DNA of 64,000 nucleotides from JAJXUB01 sp047974805 (GCA_047974805.1 JBKECS010000017.1:1-64000); one strand, 5' to 3'; positions 42,183 through 55,275 are shown, numbered from the stretch's first letter. Numbers and translations: made by a program. The notes: generated by a model not told the origin, from the sequence alone.

Positions 42183-43489
42183 GCAGCATCATCATCACAG
42201 GTGCTCGAGTTCTTGGCGGGCGGGCCGCGGATGTCAGCATTCGCGACGGGGTCATCACCGGCGTCGGCCGAGCCGCGGACCTCCCGGCAACCGGCAGTGC
42301 TCAGGGCCAGGACTCTCCCGCGGAGATCATCGACGCCGACGGGCTCATCCTGCTGCCGGGGCTTGTCGACCTCCACACCCACCTGCGCGAACCGGGCCGG
42401 GAGGATGCCGAGACCGTCGCCAGCGGATCGGCGGCCGCTGCGGCCGGAGGCTTTACCGCGGTATTCGCCATGGCCAACACTTCCCCGGTCACCGATACGG
42501 CCGAGGCGGCCGAGCGGGTGCTCGACCTTGGTCGCGCTACCGGCCTGGTCGACGTCGTGCCAATCGGAGCGGTGACCAAGGACTTGGCCGGGGAGCAGTT
42601 GGCCGAACTGGGTCTGATGCACCGCTCCAGGGCCCGGGTCAGCGTCTTCTCCGATGACGGACGATGTGTACAAGACGCCCGGGTGATGCGCCGTGCGCTG
42701 GACTACATCAAGGCTTTCGACGGCGTCATCAGCCAGCATTCACAGGACAGCGACCTGGCCGGACCGAGTGCCTGCTGCCACGAGGGGGAACTGTCCGGGC
42801 GCCTCGGTCTGCCCGGCTGGCCCACCCCTGCGGAGACAACCATCATCGCCCGGGACGCTGAACTGTCCGCGCACACCGGAGCACGAGTCCACGTTGCCCA
42901 TGTGACCACCGCCGAGGGTGTCGAGGTGGTCCGTTGGGCCAAAGCGCGCGGCATACGTATGACCGCCGAGGCGACGCCGCACCACCTGGCCCTGGGAACC
43001 GAACTGGTCAGCGGCTACGACCCGGTCTACAAGGTCAACCCGCCGCTACGACCGACGCAGGACCAGATTGCTTTGCGGGAGGCGCTGGTCGACGGCACCA
43101 TCGACATCGTCGCCACCGATCACGCACCCCATGCCCGGCAAGACAAGGATCACGCCTTCGTCGACGCCGCCTTCGGCATGATCGGGCTAGAGACCGCGCT
43201 TGGTGTCATCGCCGAGCTCATGGTGACCACTGGCGACCTCGACTGGGCCGGTGTCGCCGACCGGATGTCCGTGGCTCCGGCCCGGATCGGTGGGCTGACC
43301 GGACATGGCCGTCCCATCGCCGCCGGTGAACCGGCCAACCTGGTGCTTATCGACCCCTCAGCAACCTGGCGGGTGGACGCGGCACAGTCCCGGTCGCTGG
43401 CGCGCAACAACCCGTGGCACGGCCGCGAGCTGCCCGCACGTGTCCTGACGACCATCCTCAACGGAAAGGTGACCCACCGATATGAGTGA
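42179..43489 (+). CDS. pyrC: Dihydroorotase
   Basis: 436 residues, GTG in a GTGA overlap. Class I dihydroorotase: metal motif DLHTHLREPGRED, later His in QHSQDSDL and HVAHVTT, and the Asp of DHAPHA. It cyclises carbamoyl aspartate. It overlaps carA by eight bases; the small membrane gene that sits between pyrC and carA in mycobacteria is absent. Confidence 0.96.
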   Translation: MSSIIITGARVLGGRAADVSIRDGVITGVGRAADLPATGSAQGQDSPAEIIDADGLILLPGLVDLHTHLREPGREDAETVASGSAAAAAGGFTAVFAMANTSPVTDTAEAAERVLDLGRATGLVDVVPIGAVTKDLAGEQLAELGLMHRSRARVSVFSDDGRCVQDARVMRRALDYIKAFDGVISQHSQDSDLAGPSACCHEGELSGRLGLPGWPTPAETTIIARDAELSAHTGARVHVAHVTTAEGVEVVRWAKARGIRMTAEATPHHLALGTELVSGYDPVYKVNPPLRPTQDQIALREALVDGTIDIVATDHAPHARQDKDHAFVDAAFGMIGLETALGVIAELMVTTGDLDWAGVADRMSVAPARIGGLTGHGRPIAAGEPANLVLIDPSATWRVDAAQSRSLARNNPWHGRELPARVLTTILNGKVTHRYE

Positions 43490-44648
43490 GTCCACGCTGC
43501 TGACCGACCGCCGCCCCGCAGTGCTGGTCCTGGAGGATGGGCGCACGTTCACCGGCGCCGCATACGGGGCGATCGGGGCCACCGTGGGTGAGGCCGTGTT
43601 CAACACGGGAATGACCGGCTTTCAGGAGACCCTCACCGATCCGTCCTACCGGCGACAGGTGGTCGTCATGACCGCCCCGCACATCGGCAACACCGGCTGG
43701 AACGACGAGGACGATGAATCCCAGCAGATCTGGGTCGCCGGCTATGTCGTGCGTGACCCGGCGCTGCGCCCGTCGAACTGGCGCGCCACGTCAAGTCTCG
43801 AAGATGAGCTGATCGCTCAGGGGATTGTCGGGATCAGCGGCATCGACACCCGGGCGCTGACTCGGCATCTGCGCGAGCGCGGCGCGATGCGGGTTGGCAT
43901 CTTCAGCGGTGAGGCCGCCGACGCCAGCAGCGTCGAACTGCTGGCGCAGGTGACTACCTCGCCAGCGATGGCCGGGGCCGATCTCGCCTGCGAGGTCACC
44001 ACCACCGAGCCGTATGTCGTGCCCGCTGTCGGTGGAAAGCGGTTCACCGTCGCCGCCTTCGACCTCGGCATCAAGGCGATGACCCCGCAGCTCATGGCGC
44101 AGCGGGGGATCGAGGTGCACGTCCTGCCCGCCACCGCGACGTATGCCGACATCCTCGCAACCGGAGCCGATGGAGTGTTCTTCTCCAACGGCCCGGGCGA
44201 CCCAGCCACCGCCGAGCATCAGGTCGCGGTCCTGCGCGAGGTCTTGGACGCCTCGATGCCCTTCTTCGGGATCTGTTTCGGCAACCAGTTGCTCGGCCGG
44301 GCGCTCGGCTTCGGCACGTACAAACTTCGGTACGGCCACCGGGGGATCAACCAGCCCGTGCTCGATCGGGCTACGAACACCGTCGAAATCACCGCGCACA
44401 ACCACGGCTTCGCGGTTCAGGCGCCCCTGGAGTCGGACACCGACACGGCATACGGTCGGGTGCGGGTGTCCCACGTATGCCTCAACGACGACGTGGTTGA
44501 GGGCCTGGTCTGCCTCGACGTGCCGGCCTTCTCAGTGCAGTACCACCCCGAGGCGGCCGCTGGACCGCACGACAGCGCCTACCTGTTCGACCGGTTCGTT
44601 GCCCTGCTGTCCGGGCAGTCCATCGTCCCCACCATGCAAGGAGCGTAA
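43482..44648 (+). CDS. carA: Carbamoyl-phosphate synthase small subunit
   Basis: 388 residues, ATG inside the pyrC end. N-terminal CarA domain (LVLEDGRTFTGAAYGA) and C-terminal class I amidotransferase with nucleophile Cys in FGICFGNQLLG and His/Glu in QYHPEAA. It hydrolyses glutamine and passes ammonia to CarB. Followed by carB after six bases. Confidence 0.97.
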   Translation: MSESTLLTDRRPAVLVLEDGRTFTGAAYGAIGATVGEAVFNTGMTGFQETLTDPSYRRQVVVMTAPHIGNTGWNDEDDESQQIWVAGYVVRDPALRPSNWRATSSLEDELIAQGIVGISGIDTRALTRHLRERGAMRVGIFSGEAADASSVELLAQVTTSPAMAGADLACEVTTTEPYVVPAVGGKRFTVAAFDLGIKAMTPQLMAQRGIEVHVLPATATYADILATGADGVFFSNGPGDPATAEHQVAVLREVLDASMPFFGICFGNQLLGRALGFGTYKLRYGHRGINQPVLDRATNTVEITAHNHGFAVQAPLESDTDTAYGRVRVSHVCLNDDVVEGLVCLDVPAFSVQYHPEAAAGPHDSAYLFDRFVALLSGQSIVPTMQGA

Positions 44649-44654
44649 GCCGCG

Positions 44655-47980
<3,326 letters not shown>

Positions 47981-47981
<1 letters not shown>

Positions 47982-49069
47982 TGGGGATCTATCAGGCTGT
48001 CTTCGACCAGGTGTTGACCAGAGTCGACCCGGAGAGCACCCATCGAGCGTCCTTCGGTGCCCTCCGTGCGCTGGCCAAGGTGCCCGGCGCCATCGGCACC
48101 GCCCGGTCTCGGGTGATCCCTGATGGCCCGGACCTCGCGGTGCGTGTGTTCGGCAAGACCCTCCCGCACCCGATCGGCTTGGCTGCCGGGTTCGACAAGA
48201 ACGGGGAAGGCATCGACGCGCTGGCCGGGTTGGGGTTCGCCGCTGTGGAGATCGGCACAGTCACCGCGTCAGCGCAGCCGGGCAATGAGCCACCGCGCCT
48301 GTTCCGGCTGCCCGCCGACCGGGCCATCGTCAACCGGATGGGGTTCAACAACCAGGGGTGCGTTGCTGTAGCCGCCCGGTTGGCCCGGCGCGCGCACCAG
48401 CGGCGCCGCACGGATGTCTTGCTCGGCGTCAACATCGGCAAGACCAAGGTGGTCCCGGTCCAGCAGGCTCCGGCCGACTATGCCACTGCTGCCGCGAGGC
48501 TCGCACCGTATGCCGACTATCTCGTCGTCAACGTCAGCTCACCCAACACGCCCGGGTTGCGCGACCTGCAGGCGATCACGTCGCTGCGTCCCATCCTGGA
48601 GGCGACCCGATCCGCTGCGATCCGCTCCGCCGGCAAGCCGGTGCCGCTGCTGGTCAAGATCGCCCCCGATCTCAGCGACCCCGACATCGTCGCGGTCGCC
48701 GATTTGGTGACCGACCTCGACTTGGACGGTGTCGTTGCCACGAACACGACGATCGCCCGGGCCGGCCTGAATTCGCCGCCGGAGCTGGTCGCTGCTGCCG
48801 GGGAGGGTGGCCTGTCCGGGCCGGTCCTCGCCGGCCGATCCGAGGCCGTGTTGACGTTGCTGCGTCAGCACTTACCGCAGGCGAGTGTGGTGATCAGCGT
48901 CGGCGGAATCAACACGGCAGCGGACGTGTCCCGCCGGCTTGAGCTCGGAGCCACCCTCGTTCAGGTCTATACCGGATTGATTTACGGCGGTCCGCTGTGG
49001 GTCCGCGACACATTGCGTGACCTGGCCCGGACGCCGAATCGACCCGCCCCGAAGAGGAGCCCGCAGTGA
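47981..49069 (+). CDS. pyrD: Dihydroorotate dehydrogenase (quinone), class 2
   Basis: 362 residues, ATG sharing a base with the carB stop. The N-terminal helical extension and the LAAGFDKNGEGIDALAGLGF plus NRMGFNNQG motifs mark the membrane-associated class 2 enzyme; the catalytic Ser lies in NVSSPNTPGLR. It passes electrons from dihydroorotate via FMN to quinone. Mycobacteria keep pyrD elsewhere; here it is inside the operon. Confidence 0.96.
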
Positions 49070-49935
49070 TGACGTCGACCGAGCGCCTACCCTTCGGAGA
49101 ACGCCTCGACGCTGCCATGGCCGAGCATGGCCCGTTGTGTGTGGGGATCGATCCACACCCCGGGCTGCTCGCTGCCTGGGGCCTGCCGCACTCGGTGTCC
49201 GGTGTTGCCCGCTTCGCCTCCATATGTGTCGAAGCATTCGGGGGACAGGTCGCGATGGTTAAGCCGCAGTCCGCCTTCTTCGAAGTCTTCGGTTCGGCCG
49301 GCATCGCCGTATTGGAGACCACCTTGGCCGGGCTTCGCGACGCCGGGACGTTGAGCCTGCTGGACGTCAAACGTGGCGACATCGGCTCCACCATGACCGC
49401 CTACGCCCAGGCATACCTTTCCGACGACGCCGCGCTGCGGGCCGACGCCATCACGGTCAGCCCCTACCTGGGGGTAGGTACCCTCGCCCCGGCCTTCGAC
49501 CTCGCCGAGGCGACCGGCCGCGGCGTCTTCGTCCTCGCGCTGACCTCCAACCCGGAAGGAGCGAGAGTCCAGCATGCCCACACCGGGCTCGGCAGCGTCG
49601 CCGGCGAGATCGTCGCCGACGTCACGGCGCGGAATGCCGCCCAGCGGTCCGCCGGCCGACTGGGCAGCGTCGGCATGGTGGTCGGGGCCACAGTCGGGGC
49701 AGCCGTGGCAGACCTCGGCCTGGACCTAACCTCCGCCGCCGCTCCGCTGCTCGCCCCAGGGTTGGGTGCTCAGGGAGGGACCGTGGCAGGGGTTCGGGAG
49801 GCCTTCGGTGCCGCAACGAGGTTCGTCCTGGCCTCGAGCAGCCGGGAGGTTCTTTCGACCGGTCCGGACCCCATATCGCTGCGCCGCGCCGCCGGAACCG
49901 TGGCCTCGTCGCTGCGCGCGCTGCGTCAGGCGTGA
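49069..49935 (+). CDS. pyrF: Orotidine-5'-phosphate decarboxylase (type 2)
   Basis: 288 residues; ATG 49069 shares a base with the pyrD stop (GTG 49066 is an equally framed alternative). The type 2 (mycobacterial) subfamily is shown by length and by the catalytic LLDVKRGDIGSTM with its Lys and Asp. It produces UMP, the signal sensed by PyrR. Last pyrimidine gene of the operon; mihF follows 100 bases later. Confidence 0.96.
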   Translation: MTSTERLPFGERLDAAMAEHGPLCVGIDPHPGLLAAWGLPHSVSGVARFASICVEAFGGQVAMVKPQSAFFEVFGSAGIAVLETTLAGLRDAGTLSLLDVKRGDIGSTMTAYAQAYLSDDAALRADAITVSPYLGVGTLAPAFDLAEATGRGVFVLALTSNPEGARVQHAHTGLGSVAGEIVADVTARNAAQRSAGRLGSVGMVVGATVGAAVADLGLDLTSAAAPLLAPGLGAQGGTVAGVREAFGAATRFVLASSSREVLSTGPDPISLRRAAGTVASSLRALRQA

Positions 49936-50035
49936 CGCACCGGTGCCGCAGAGATTGCCAAGCCTGTCGCCCATGACTACCGTCGAGGGACATCAGCCAT
50001 CACCGCGAAGTCGCGAACACCGAGAGAGGCACGTC

Positions 50036-50356
50036 ATGGCATTGCCTGAACTCACCCCACAGCAGCGGGCTGAGGCGCTGGAAAAGGCGGCCGCTGCGCG
50101 CCGCGAACGTGCCCTGGTGAAGAACCGGCTCAAGCATTCGAGCGGGTCGATCGCCGACGTCATCGCCAACGGACAGACGAACGATGTCATCGGCAAGATG
50201 AAAGTCAGCGCCTTGTTGGAATCCATGCCCGGTGTAGGACGGGTGCGCGCGAAGCAGCTCATGGACGAGATCGGAATCGCGCAAAGCCGCCGAGTGCGGG
50301 GCCTTGGCGCCAACCAGATCAAGGCTCTCGTCGACCGGTTCGGCGGCGGTGCCTGA
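50036..50356 (+). CDS. mihF: Integration host factor mIHF
   Basis: 106 residues. ATG 50036 with AGAGG six bases upstream gives the true N-terminus MALPELTPQQRAEALEKA; an upstream in-frame ATG at 49973 would add an unconserved extension, a known misannotation in mycobacteria. The S13-like DNA-binding helix region (VSALLESMPGVGRVRAKQLM; RRVRGLGANQ) is intact. It is an actinobacteria-specific nucleoid protein, essential in mycobacteria. It overlaps gmk by eight bases. Confidence 0.96.
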   Translation: MALPELTPQQRAEALEKAAAARRERALVKNRLKHSSGSIADVIANGQTNDVIGKMKVSALLESMPGVGRVRAKQLMDEIGIAQSRRVRGLGANQIKALVDRFGGGA

Positions 50357-50939
50357 ACCGTCGCAGGACGCCCCCTCCGCAACGTCACCAGCACGTTTGG
50401 TAGTGCTCGCGGGCCCGACGGCGGTCGGGAAAGGCACCATATCGAGCTACATCCGAGCACATCATCCCATGGTGTGGCTGTCCGTGTCGGCGACCACCCG
50501 CCCCCCTCGACCAGGTGAAGTCGACGGCGTGCAGTACCACTTCGTCACCGACGATCGATTCACCGAGTTGGTCGATCGCGGCGACATGCTCGAATGGGCG
50601 GTTGTCCACGGACGGTATCGCTACGGAACGCCACGCCAACCCGTGCTCGACACCCTGGCCACGGGGCGCCCGGCGATGCTGGAGATCGATCTACAGGGCG
50701 CCCGTCAGGTGCGGACGAGCATGCCGACGGCGCTGTTCGTCTTTCTGGCACCACCGTCATGGGAGGAACTGGTCGCTCGGCTACATGGTCGAGGGACCGA
50801 AACGGAGGAAGAGCGGGATCGGCGGCTGCGCACCGCACGCATCGAATTGGCGGCGCAACCCGAGTTCGATGTCACCATTGTCAACGACGACGTTCGGCGA
50901 GCTGCCGAAGAACTCGTATCATTGATGACAACCCACTGA
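50349..50939 (+). CDS. gmk: Guanylate kinase
   Basis: 196 residues, GTG 50349 overlapping the mihF end. P-loop AGPTAVGKGT, the GMP-binding SATTRPPRPGEVDGVQYHF and the LEIDLQGARQV Walker B region are present. It phosphorylates GMP to GDP. A -10-like TATCAT (50917-50922) in its last codons could drive rpoZ. Confidence 0.95.
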   Translation: MPEPSQDAPSATSPARLVVLAGPTAVGKGTISSYIRAHHPMVWLSVSATTRPPRPGEVDGVQYHFVTDDRFTELVDRGDMLEWAVVHGRYRYGTPRQPVLDTLATGRPAMLEIDLQGARQVRTSMPTALFVFLAPPSWEELVARLHGRGTETEEERDRRLRTARIELAAQPEFDVTIVNDDVRRAAEELVSLMTTH

Positions 50940-50957
50940 TCGCACAGGAGTTGCTGC

Positions 50958-51233
50958 ATGTCCGGAACCAAGGCCGAGCCGATCGGTATCACCAAGCCGC
51001 CGATTGACGACCTGCTCACCAAGGCCGACAGCAAATATGCCCTGGTGCTGTATTCAGCGAAGCGGGCGCGGCAGATCAACGCCTACTACAGCCAGCTCCA
51101 GGAGGGCCTGTTGGAGTACGTTGGCCCGTTGGTGGACAGCCAGGTCCACGACAAGCCGCTGTCGATCGCGCTCCGGGAGATCGACGAGGGCCTGCTGACC
51201 AACCAGCCGAGCGTCCAACCGACGGTCGAATGA
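50958..51233 (+). CDS. rpoZ: RNA polymerase omega subunit
   Basis: 91 residues, ATG with AGGAG about seven bases upstream. Conserved PPIDDLLTKADSKYALVLYSAKRARQIN core of actinobacterial RpoZ, with a longer C-terminal part than in proteobacteria. It helps assemble the beta' subunit. It overlaps coaBC by four bases (ATGA). Confidence 0.96.
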   Translation: MSGTKAEPIGITKPPIDDLLTKADSKYALVLYSAKRARQINAYYSQLQEGLLEYVGPLVDSQVHDKPLSIALREIDEGLLTNQPSVQPTVE

Positions 51234-52477
51234 CCGACCGGGTCGTTCTCGGCGTCGCCGGCGGCATCGCCGCGTACAAGGCGTGTTCGCTGGTTCGGCT
51301 CTTCACCGAGGGCGGCGCCGATGTGACGGTCGTGCCGACGGCAGCCGCTCTGGAATTCGTCGGTGCGCCGACGTGGGCGGCGCTGACCGGCAAACCGGTG
51401 TGGACGTCGGTTTTCGAGGACATCACCGAGGTTCCGCATGTCCGGCTCGGCCAGAATGCCGACCTGGTCATGGTCGCGCCGGCGACCGCTGATCTGCTCG
51501 CTCGTGCAGCCGGCGGGCATGCGGATGACCTGCTGACCAACGTCCTGCTCACCGCGCGATGCCCGGTCGCGATGGCGCCGGCGATGCACACCGAGATGTG
51601 GGAACACCCGGCGACCCAGGCCAACGTGGCGACGTTGTCCCAGCGGGGGGTCCATATCATTCCGCCTGCGTCCGGTCGCCTCACCGGTAGCGACAGCGGG
51701 GCAGGGCGGCTGCCGGAGCCTGAGGAGCTGTATGCCGTGGCCCGCCGGATCCTCCACGAAGCCCGGGGGGCGGCCACTGGGGGAGCGGTTGACCCCCCCC
51801 AGCCGCTGGCCGGTGCTCGGGTGGTGGTCAGCGCAGGAGGTACGAGGGAGCCGCTCGATCCGGTGCGCTATCTCGGCAACAGATCATCCGGCAAGCAAGG
51901 CTTCGCCATCGCTGCCGCAGCCGCTGCCGCCGGCGCGCAGGTCACCCTCGTTGCCGCGAACACGCAGCTGGAGGAACCCACAGGCGTGCAGGTCGTTCAT
52001 GTCGAGACCGCGCAAGAACTCGGTGAGATCATGCAGGCCAATGCCGACGATGCCGACGTGTTGGTCATGGCGGCCGCGGTGGCGGACTTCCGGCCGGACA
52101 CCGTGGCAGCGACGAAAATCAAGAAGTCGTCAACGGATGACTCAGCGCCGACGATCACCTTGGTGCGCAACCCCGACATCCTCGCCGGCCTGGTGGCTGG
52201 CCGAGGCGCTGCCGCCCGACCAATCATCGTCGGGTTCGCCGCCGAAACCGGTGATGGCGAGCGCTCTGTACTCGACCTGGGTGCCGACAAACTCGCTCGC
52301 AAGGGTTGCGACCTCCTCGTAGTCAACGAGGTGGGCTTCACCAAGACTTTCGGAGCCGACGACAACACCGTGCACATCCTCCGCGCCGGATCAAGCGAGG
52401 TGGTCCAGATCGGCCCAGCGACCAAAGACGACGTGGCCCGGGGGCTCATCGACATCATCGGCGCGGACCTCGCCTGA
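51230..52477 (+). CDS. coaBC: Phosphopantothenoylcysteine decarboxylase / phosphopantothenate-cysteine ligase
   Basis: 415 residues. The N-terminal flavoprotein CoaC domain (LGVAGGIAAYKACSLVR; VMVAPATADLLARAAGG; APAMHTEMW) and C-terminal CoaB domain (VVVSAGGTREPLDPVRYLGNRSSGK; AAAVADFRP) are both complete. It performs two consecutive steps of coenzyme A synthesis. It ends the pyr-mihF-gmk-rpoZ run at a strong hairpin. Confidence 0.96.
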   Translation: MTDRVVLGVAGGIAAYKACSLVRLFTEGGADVTVVPTAAALEFVGAPTWAALTGKPVWTSVFEDITEVPHVRLGQNADLVMVAPATADLLARAAGGHADDLLTNVLLTARCPVAMAPAMHTEMWEHPATQANVATLSQRGVHIIPPASGRLTGSDSGAGRLPEPEELYAVARRILHEARGAATGGAVDPPQPLAGARVVVSAGGTREPLDPVRYLGNRSSGKQGFAIAAAAAAAGAQVTLVAANTQLEEPTGVQVVHVETAQELGEIMQANADDADVLVMAAAVADFRPDTVAATKIKKSSTDDSAPTITLVRNPDILAGLVAGRGAAARPIIVGFAAETGDGERSVLDLGADKLARKGCDLLVVNEVGFTKTFGADDNTVHILRAGSSEVVQIGPATKDDVARGLIDIIGADLA

Positions 52478-52482
52478 GCGCA

Positions 52483-52522
52483 GCGGATGGGTGGCGACGG
52501 CCCAGCCGTCGGCACCCATCGC
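52483..52522. terminator. Bidirectional terminator hairpin after coaBC
   Basis: GCGGATGGGTGGCGACGGC (52483-52501) pairs with 52505-52522 (GCCGTCGGCACCCATCGC) with one bulged G, one mismatch and a three-base loop. It fills the 53-bp gap between the convergent coaBC and coiled-coil gene stops and can stop transcription both ways. Confidence 0.82.
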
Positions 52523-52530
52523 CTGGCGGG

Positions 52531-53607
52531 TTAACCGGCCGGAGCTGCCGCCGGTTTCTTCGCGGTGGTCTTGGTCACCGGCTGCTCGTTGGTGCTGTCG
52601 ACCGGTTCCTCGGCCTCGCCCCGGGGCTCAGTCTCGCCGGAATCGGCCGCATCCGCCGGGGTGGCAGCCTCCTCAGGTGCGTCCACCGGCTGGTCGCCCG
52701 GAGCTGAACCGCCGCCAAGGGTGGCCAACATGTTGCGCACGTTGGCCAGCTGAGCAGTGATGCTGTCCCGACGGGCCGCAGCGGCCGCGACCTCACGTTC
52801 GGAATCACGACGGATCTTCTCCGCCTGCTCCCGTGCCTGCCCAAGCACCTTGGTTGCTTGGGCCTTGGCTTCTTCGAGGAGCGTGCTGGACTCCTGTGCG
52901 CGAGCGGCCCGCTCATCCTCGGCCTCCCGCTTCAGGGCCGCTGCTTGGTCCTGGATCTGGGTTAGGGACTGTTCCTGGGTGGACATCTGAGCGGCGAACT
53001 CGGCAGCGGCTTTATCACGGCGAGCACTGAGCGTTGATTCGAAGTCGGCTGCCGCCGAGGAGGCCTTGGCGCGCTGACTCTCGTAGTAGGCCTCGGCTTC
53101 TTCCCGCCGGGCCGCAGCCTCTCGGGCGGCGTCGTCGACGCTGGAGTCGGCATGTGCCTTAGCCTTGGCGAGGACATCTTGGGCCTGGGCTTCGGCGCGG
53201 GACCGGGCTTCGGCGGCGTACGTGTCTGCCTCCGCCTTGATCCGGTGAGCATGCTCAGCTGCAGCTGATTTGTGCGATTCGGCCTCTGTTTGGGCCGCTG
53301 TTCGCAGGGACTGGGCCTCCTCATCGGCGAGTGAGAGCATCGAACCGATCCGCTCACCAAGGTCGGCGAACGTGGGCTGGTTCACTCGCGCCGACGCGTC
53401 GCGCAATTCAGCGATGGTTTTGTGCTGTGCCTCCAGCTGTTCCTGCGCCGACTTGTGGGCGGTACGCACCTTGGCCAACTCGACCGAAGCTGTGGCCGCC
53501 TCTTGGCGAGCCGCCTCAGCGGCGTCGCCCAGGGCCTTGATGTGCTGGTCGACAGGCACGGGGTCGTAGCCGCGGAAGACGGTGGGGAATTCGGGGCTGG
53601 TGGTCAT
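52531..53607 (-). CDS. DivIVA-like coiled-coil protein
   Basis: 358 residues, ATG 53607 with GAGGAG eight bases upstream, in an ATGA overlap with the other coiled-coil gene. The N-terminus FPTVFRGYDPVPVDQHI resembles the RGY-(D/N)-x3-VD membrane-binding motif of DivIVA/Wag31. About 250 residues of Ala/Glu/Arg/Gln-rich heptads follow, ending in the ARRDSITAQLANVRNML block, then an acidic Pro/Ala tail with a short basic end. It is probably a cytoskeletal or polar scaffold. The main wag31 of actinobacteria lies near ftsZ, so this is a separate paralogue. Confidence 0.8.
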   Translation of the reverse strand: MTTSPEFPTVFRGYDPVPVDQHIKALGDAAEAARQEAATASVELAKVRTAHKSAQEQLEAQHKTIAELRDASARVNQPTFADLGERIGSMLSLADEEAQSLRTAAQTEAESHKSAAAEHAHRIKAEADTYAAEARSRAEAQAQDVLAKAKAHADSSVDDAAREAAARREEAEAYYESQRAKASSAAADFESTLSARRDKAAAEFAAQMSTQEQSLTQIQDQAAALKREAEDERAARAQESSTLLEEAKAQATKVLGQAREQAEKIRRDSEREVAAAAARRDSITAQLANVRNMLATLGGGSAPGDQPVDAPEEAATPADAADSGETEPRGEAEEPVDSTNEQPVTKTTAKKPAAAPAG

Positions 53608-55214
53608 CGGTGTTGCTCCTCGCGGTCTGTACGGTGCGGTTCATGGGGGTTGGCACGTGCCTCATCGGCCGGGTTTGGGGGACCTTGTCCGGACACGAGC
53701 CATGCCCGCTCGGGGTGTCCGTTGCTTGCCATCGACCCTTGCGCGGCGCCCGAGGCGGGTGCCGCGACCGGGTCGGTGGCCGGGCGAGGCTCAGCCGTCG
53801 GCGACTGGTCGGCCAGGCTGGGCAGGGAGCCGGCGTCGGGAACGGCGAGCGCATCGATGACCCCGGAGAGGTCGCCCAATTGGGCCATGATGGCGTTCCG
53901 GCGTGCCGCCAGCATCTCCACCTCGGCCCGTGCCCGCGTCACCGCAGCCTCTGCCTCGGCACGCATCTTCTCGGCCCTTCCCCGCGCGTCCTCGGACAGC
54001 CGGGCGACTTCGGCACGGGCAGCGCTGTGCTGCTCGTAGGCTTCGCGCTGCTGTCGCTCGATCTCCTCCGCCGCGGCCTGCCGCACCGAACGGGACCCCT
54101 CTTCCGCTTCGGCAAGGCGCCGGTTGGCCCTAGCCGTGGCATCTTTATGGTACCGGTCGGCTTCCGCTCGGATCGCCTGGGCTGCAAGATCGGTGGCCGT
54201 CTGGCTGCGGTCGGCCTCCTTTGACGCCTCGGTCAGCACCGCCTGTGCCCGCTCGCGCATATCCGTGGCCGCGACCTCCGCCTCCGCCAAGCGGTCTTGG
54301 GACCGGCGCTCGACGGCCGTCGCCAATGTGGCCACCCGCTCCCGTTGTTCGCGGGCATGGGCCACGAGCGCCTGGTGGTGCTCTCGGCGGCTGCGTGCCA
54401 CCTCCGCATCCGCCTGATCGATGATCTGGCGAACCATGTCTCGAGCCCACGCCAACTGGGCGTCCGCTTCCTGGACCCGCTCCTGGGCTTCCTCGCGGGC
54501 CTGGGTGAGGAGGGTCTGGGCTTGTTGTTCGGCCTCGGCACGCGTGCGCTCGGCGTCAGTGGTCGCATCGGCCAACCGGCGTGCGGTCTCGTCCCTCAGC
54601 TGGGCAGCCTCCCCGTGAGCCTGTTGCTGCTGAACAAGCAGGGACCGCTCGTGCTCGGCACGCGCTTCGGCGAGATCCTTCTCGGTGCGTTCCAGGACGC
54701 TGGCGACCTGCTCCTCCAGCTTGGCTCGTCGCCTTGTCACGGCCGCGTCGTGTTCAGCGCGTTCTTGAGCCAGCGCTTGGCGAACCTGCTCTCGCTCCGC
54801 CTCGACCTCATCCCGCAGCCGAGTGGCCTCGGCCGTGGCCCGGGCCACGGTGGAGCGGGCCTCGTCCTGGGCCCGCTGGATCGCCTCGTCACTGGCCTTG
54901 GTCGCGCTCGCGTGGAGTCGCATGGCTTGGTCTGCGGCATCGGCGAGAATGCTCTGGGCGTCCTCGTGGGCGTTGGCCAATTGTTCGTCGGCCTGGTCGC
55001 GGGACTCGATCAGACGTTGCTCTGTGGCCTCCAACTCAGCTCGGCTGCGCGCGGCCTGCTCCTTAATGTCAGCCAATTCCGTCCGGGCGGCCTGGGCCTC
55101 GGCGGCGGCATCGGCTCGGAGCCGGTCGGCGAACGTCTGGGCGCGCGCCAGCAGGCTGAGGGCGTCACCTCCGACGGCCTCGGGGGCCTCGGTAGGGCTC
55201 TCTGCGGAGGTCAT
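53604..55214 (-). CDS. Long coiled-coil (FilP/Scy-like) protein
   Basis: 536 residues, ATG 55214 with TAAGG nearby. Almost the whole protein (about 30-450) is a continuous coiled coil of Ala, Glu, Arg, Gln with no glycine or proline breaks, followed by an LAARRNAIMAQLGDL block like the one in the downstream protein and a Pro/Ser/Ala-rich disordered tail. Streptomyces FilP and Scy are comparable filament-forming organisers of tip growth. No RGY-type DivIVA motif is visible at its N-terminus. First of a two-gene operon inserted between coaBC and metK. Confidence 0.78.
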   Translation of the reverse strand: MTSAESPTEAPEAVGGDALSLLARAQTFADRLRADAAAEAQAARTELADIKEQAARSRAELEATEQRLIESRDQADEQLANAHEDAQSILADAADQAMRLHASATKASDEAIQRAQDEARSTVARATAEATRLRDEVEAEREQVRQALAQERAEHDAAVTRRRAKLEEQVASVLERTEKDLAEARAEHERSLLVQQQQAHGEAAQLRDETARRLADATTDAERTRAEAEQQAQTLLTQAREEAQERVQEADAQLAWARDMVRQIIDQADAEVARSRREHHQALVAHAREQRERVATLATAVERRSQDRLAEAEVAATDMRERAQAVLTEASKEADRSQTATDLAAQAIRAEADRYHKDATARANRRLAEAEEGSRSVRQAAAEEIERQQREAYEQHSAARAEVARLSEDARGRAEKMRAEAEAAVTRARAEVEMLAARRNAIMAQLGDLSGVIDALAVPDAGSLPSLADQSPTAEPRPATDPVAAPASGAAQGSMASNGHPERAWLVSGQGPPNPADEARANPHEPHRTDREEQHR

Positions 55215-55269
55215 CGTGGCCTTATCGTCTCACGTTCAGGGGGTCGCGTCGCGGCAGCACCCCACCTCA

Positions 55270-55275
55270 TAGAAT
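55270..55275 (+). promoter_or_regulatory. Candidate -10 box of metK
   Basis: TAGAAT, 38 bases before the metK GTG. The leader is too short for a SAM riboswitch and no such fold is evident. A ribosome binding site AGGAG lies about seven bases before the start. Confidence 0.45.

Noticed and set aside
49973..50036. N-terminal extension of mIHF from ATG 49973
   Set aside because: The extension is unconserved and the ribosome binding site lies before ATG 50036.
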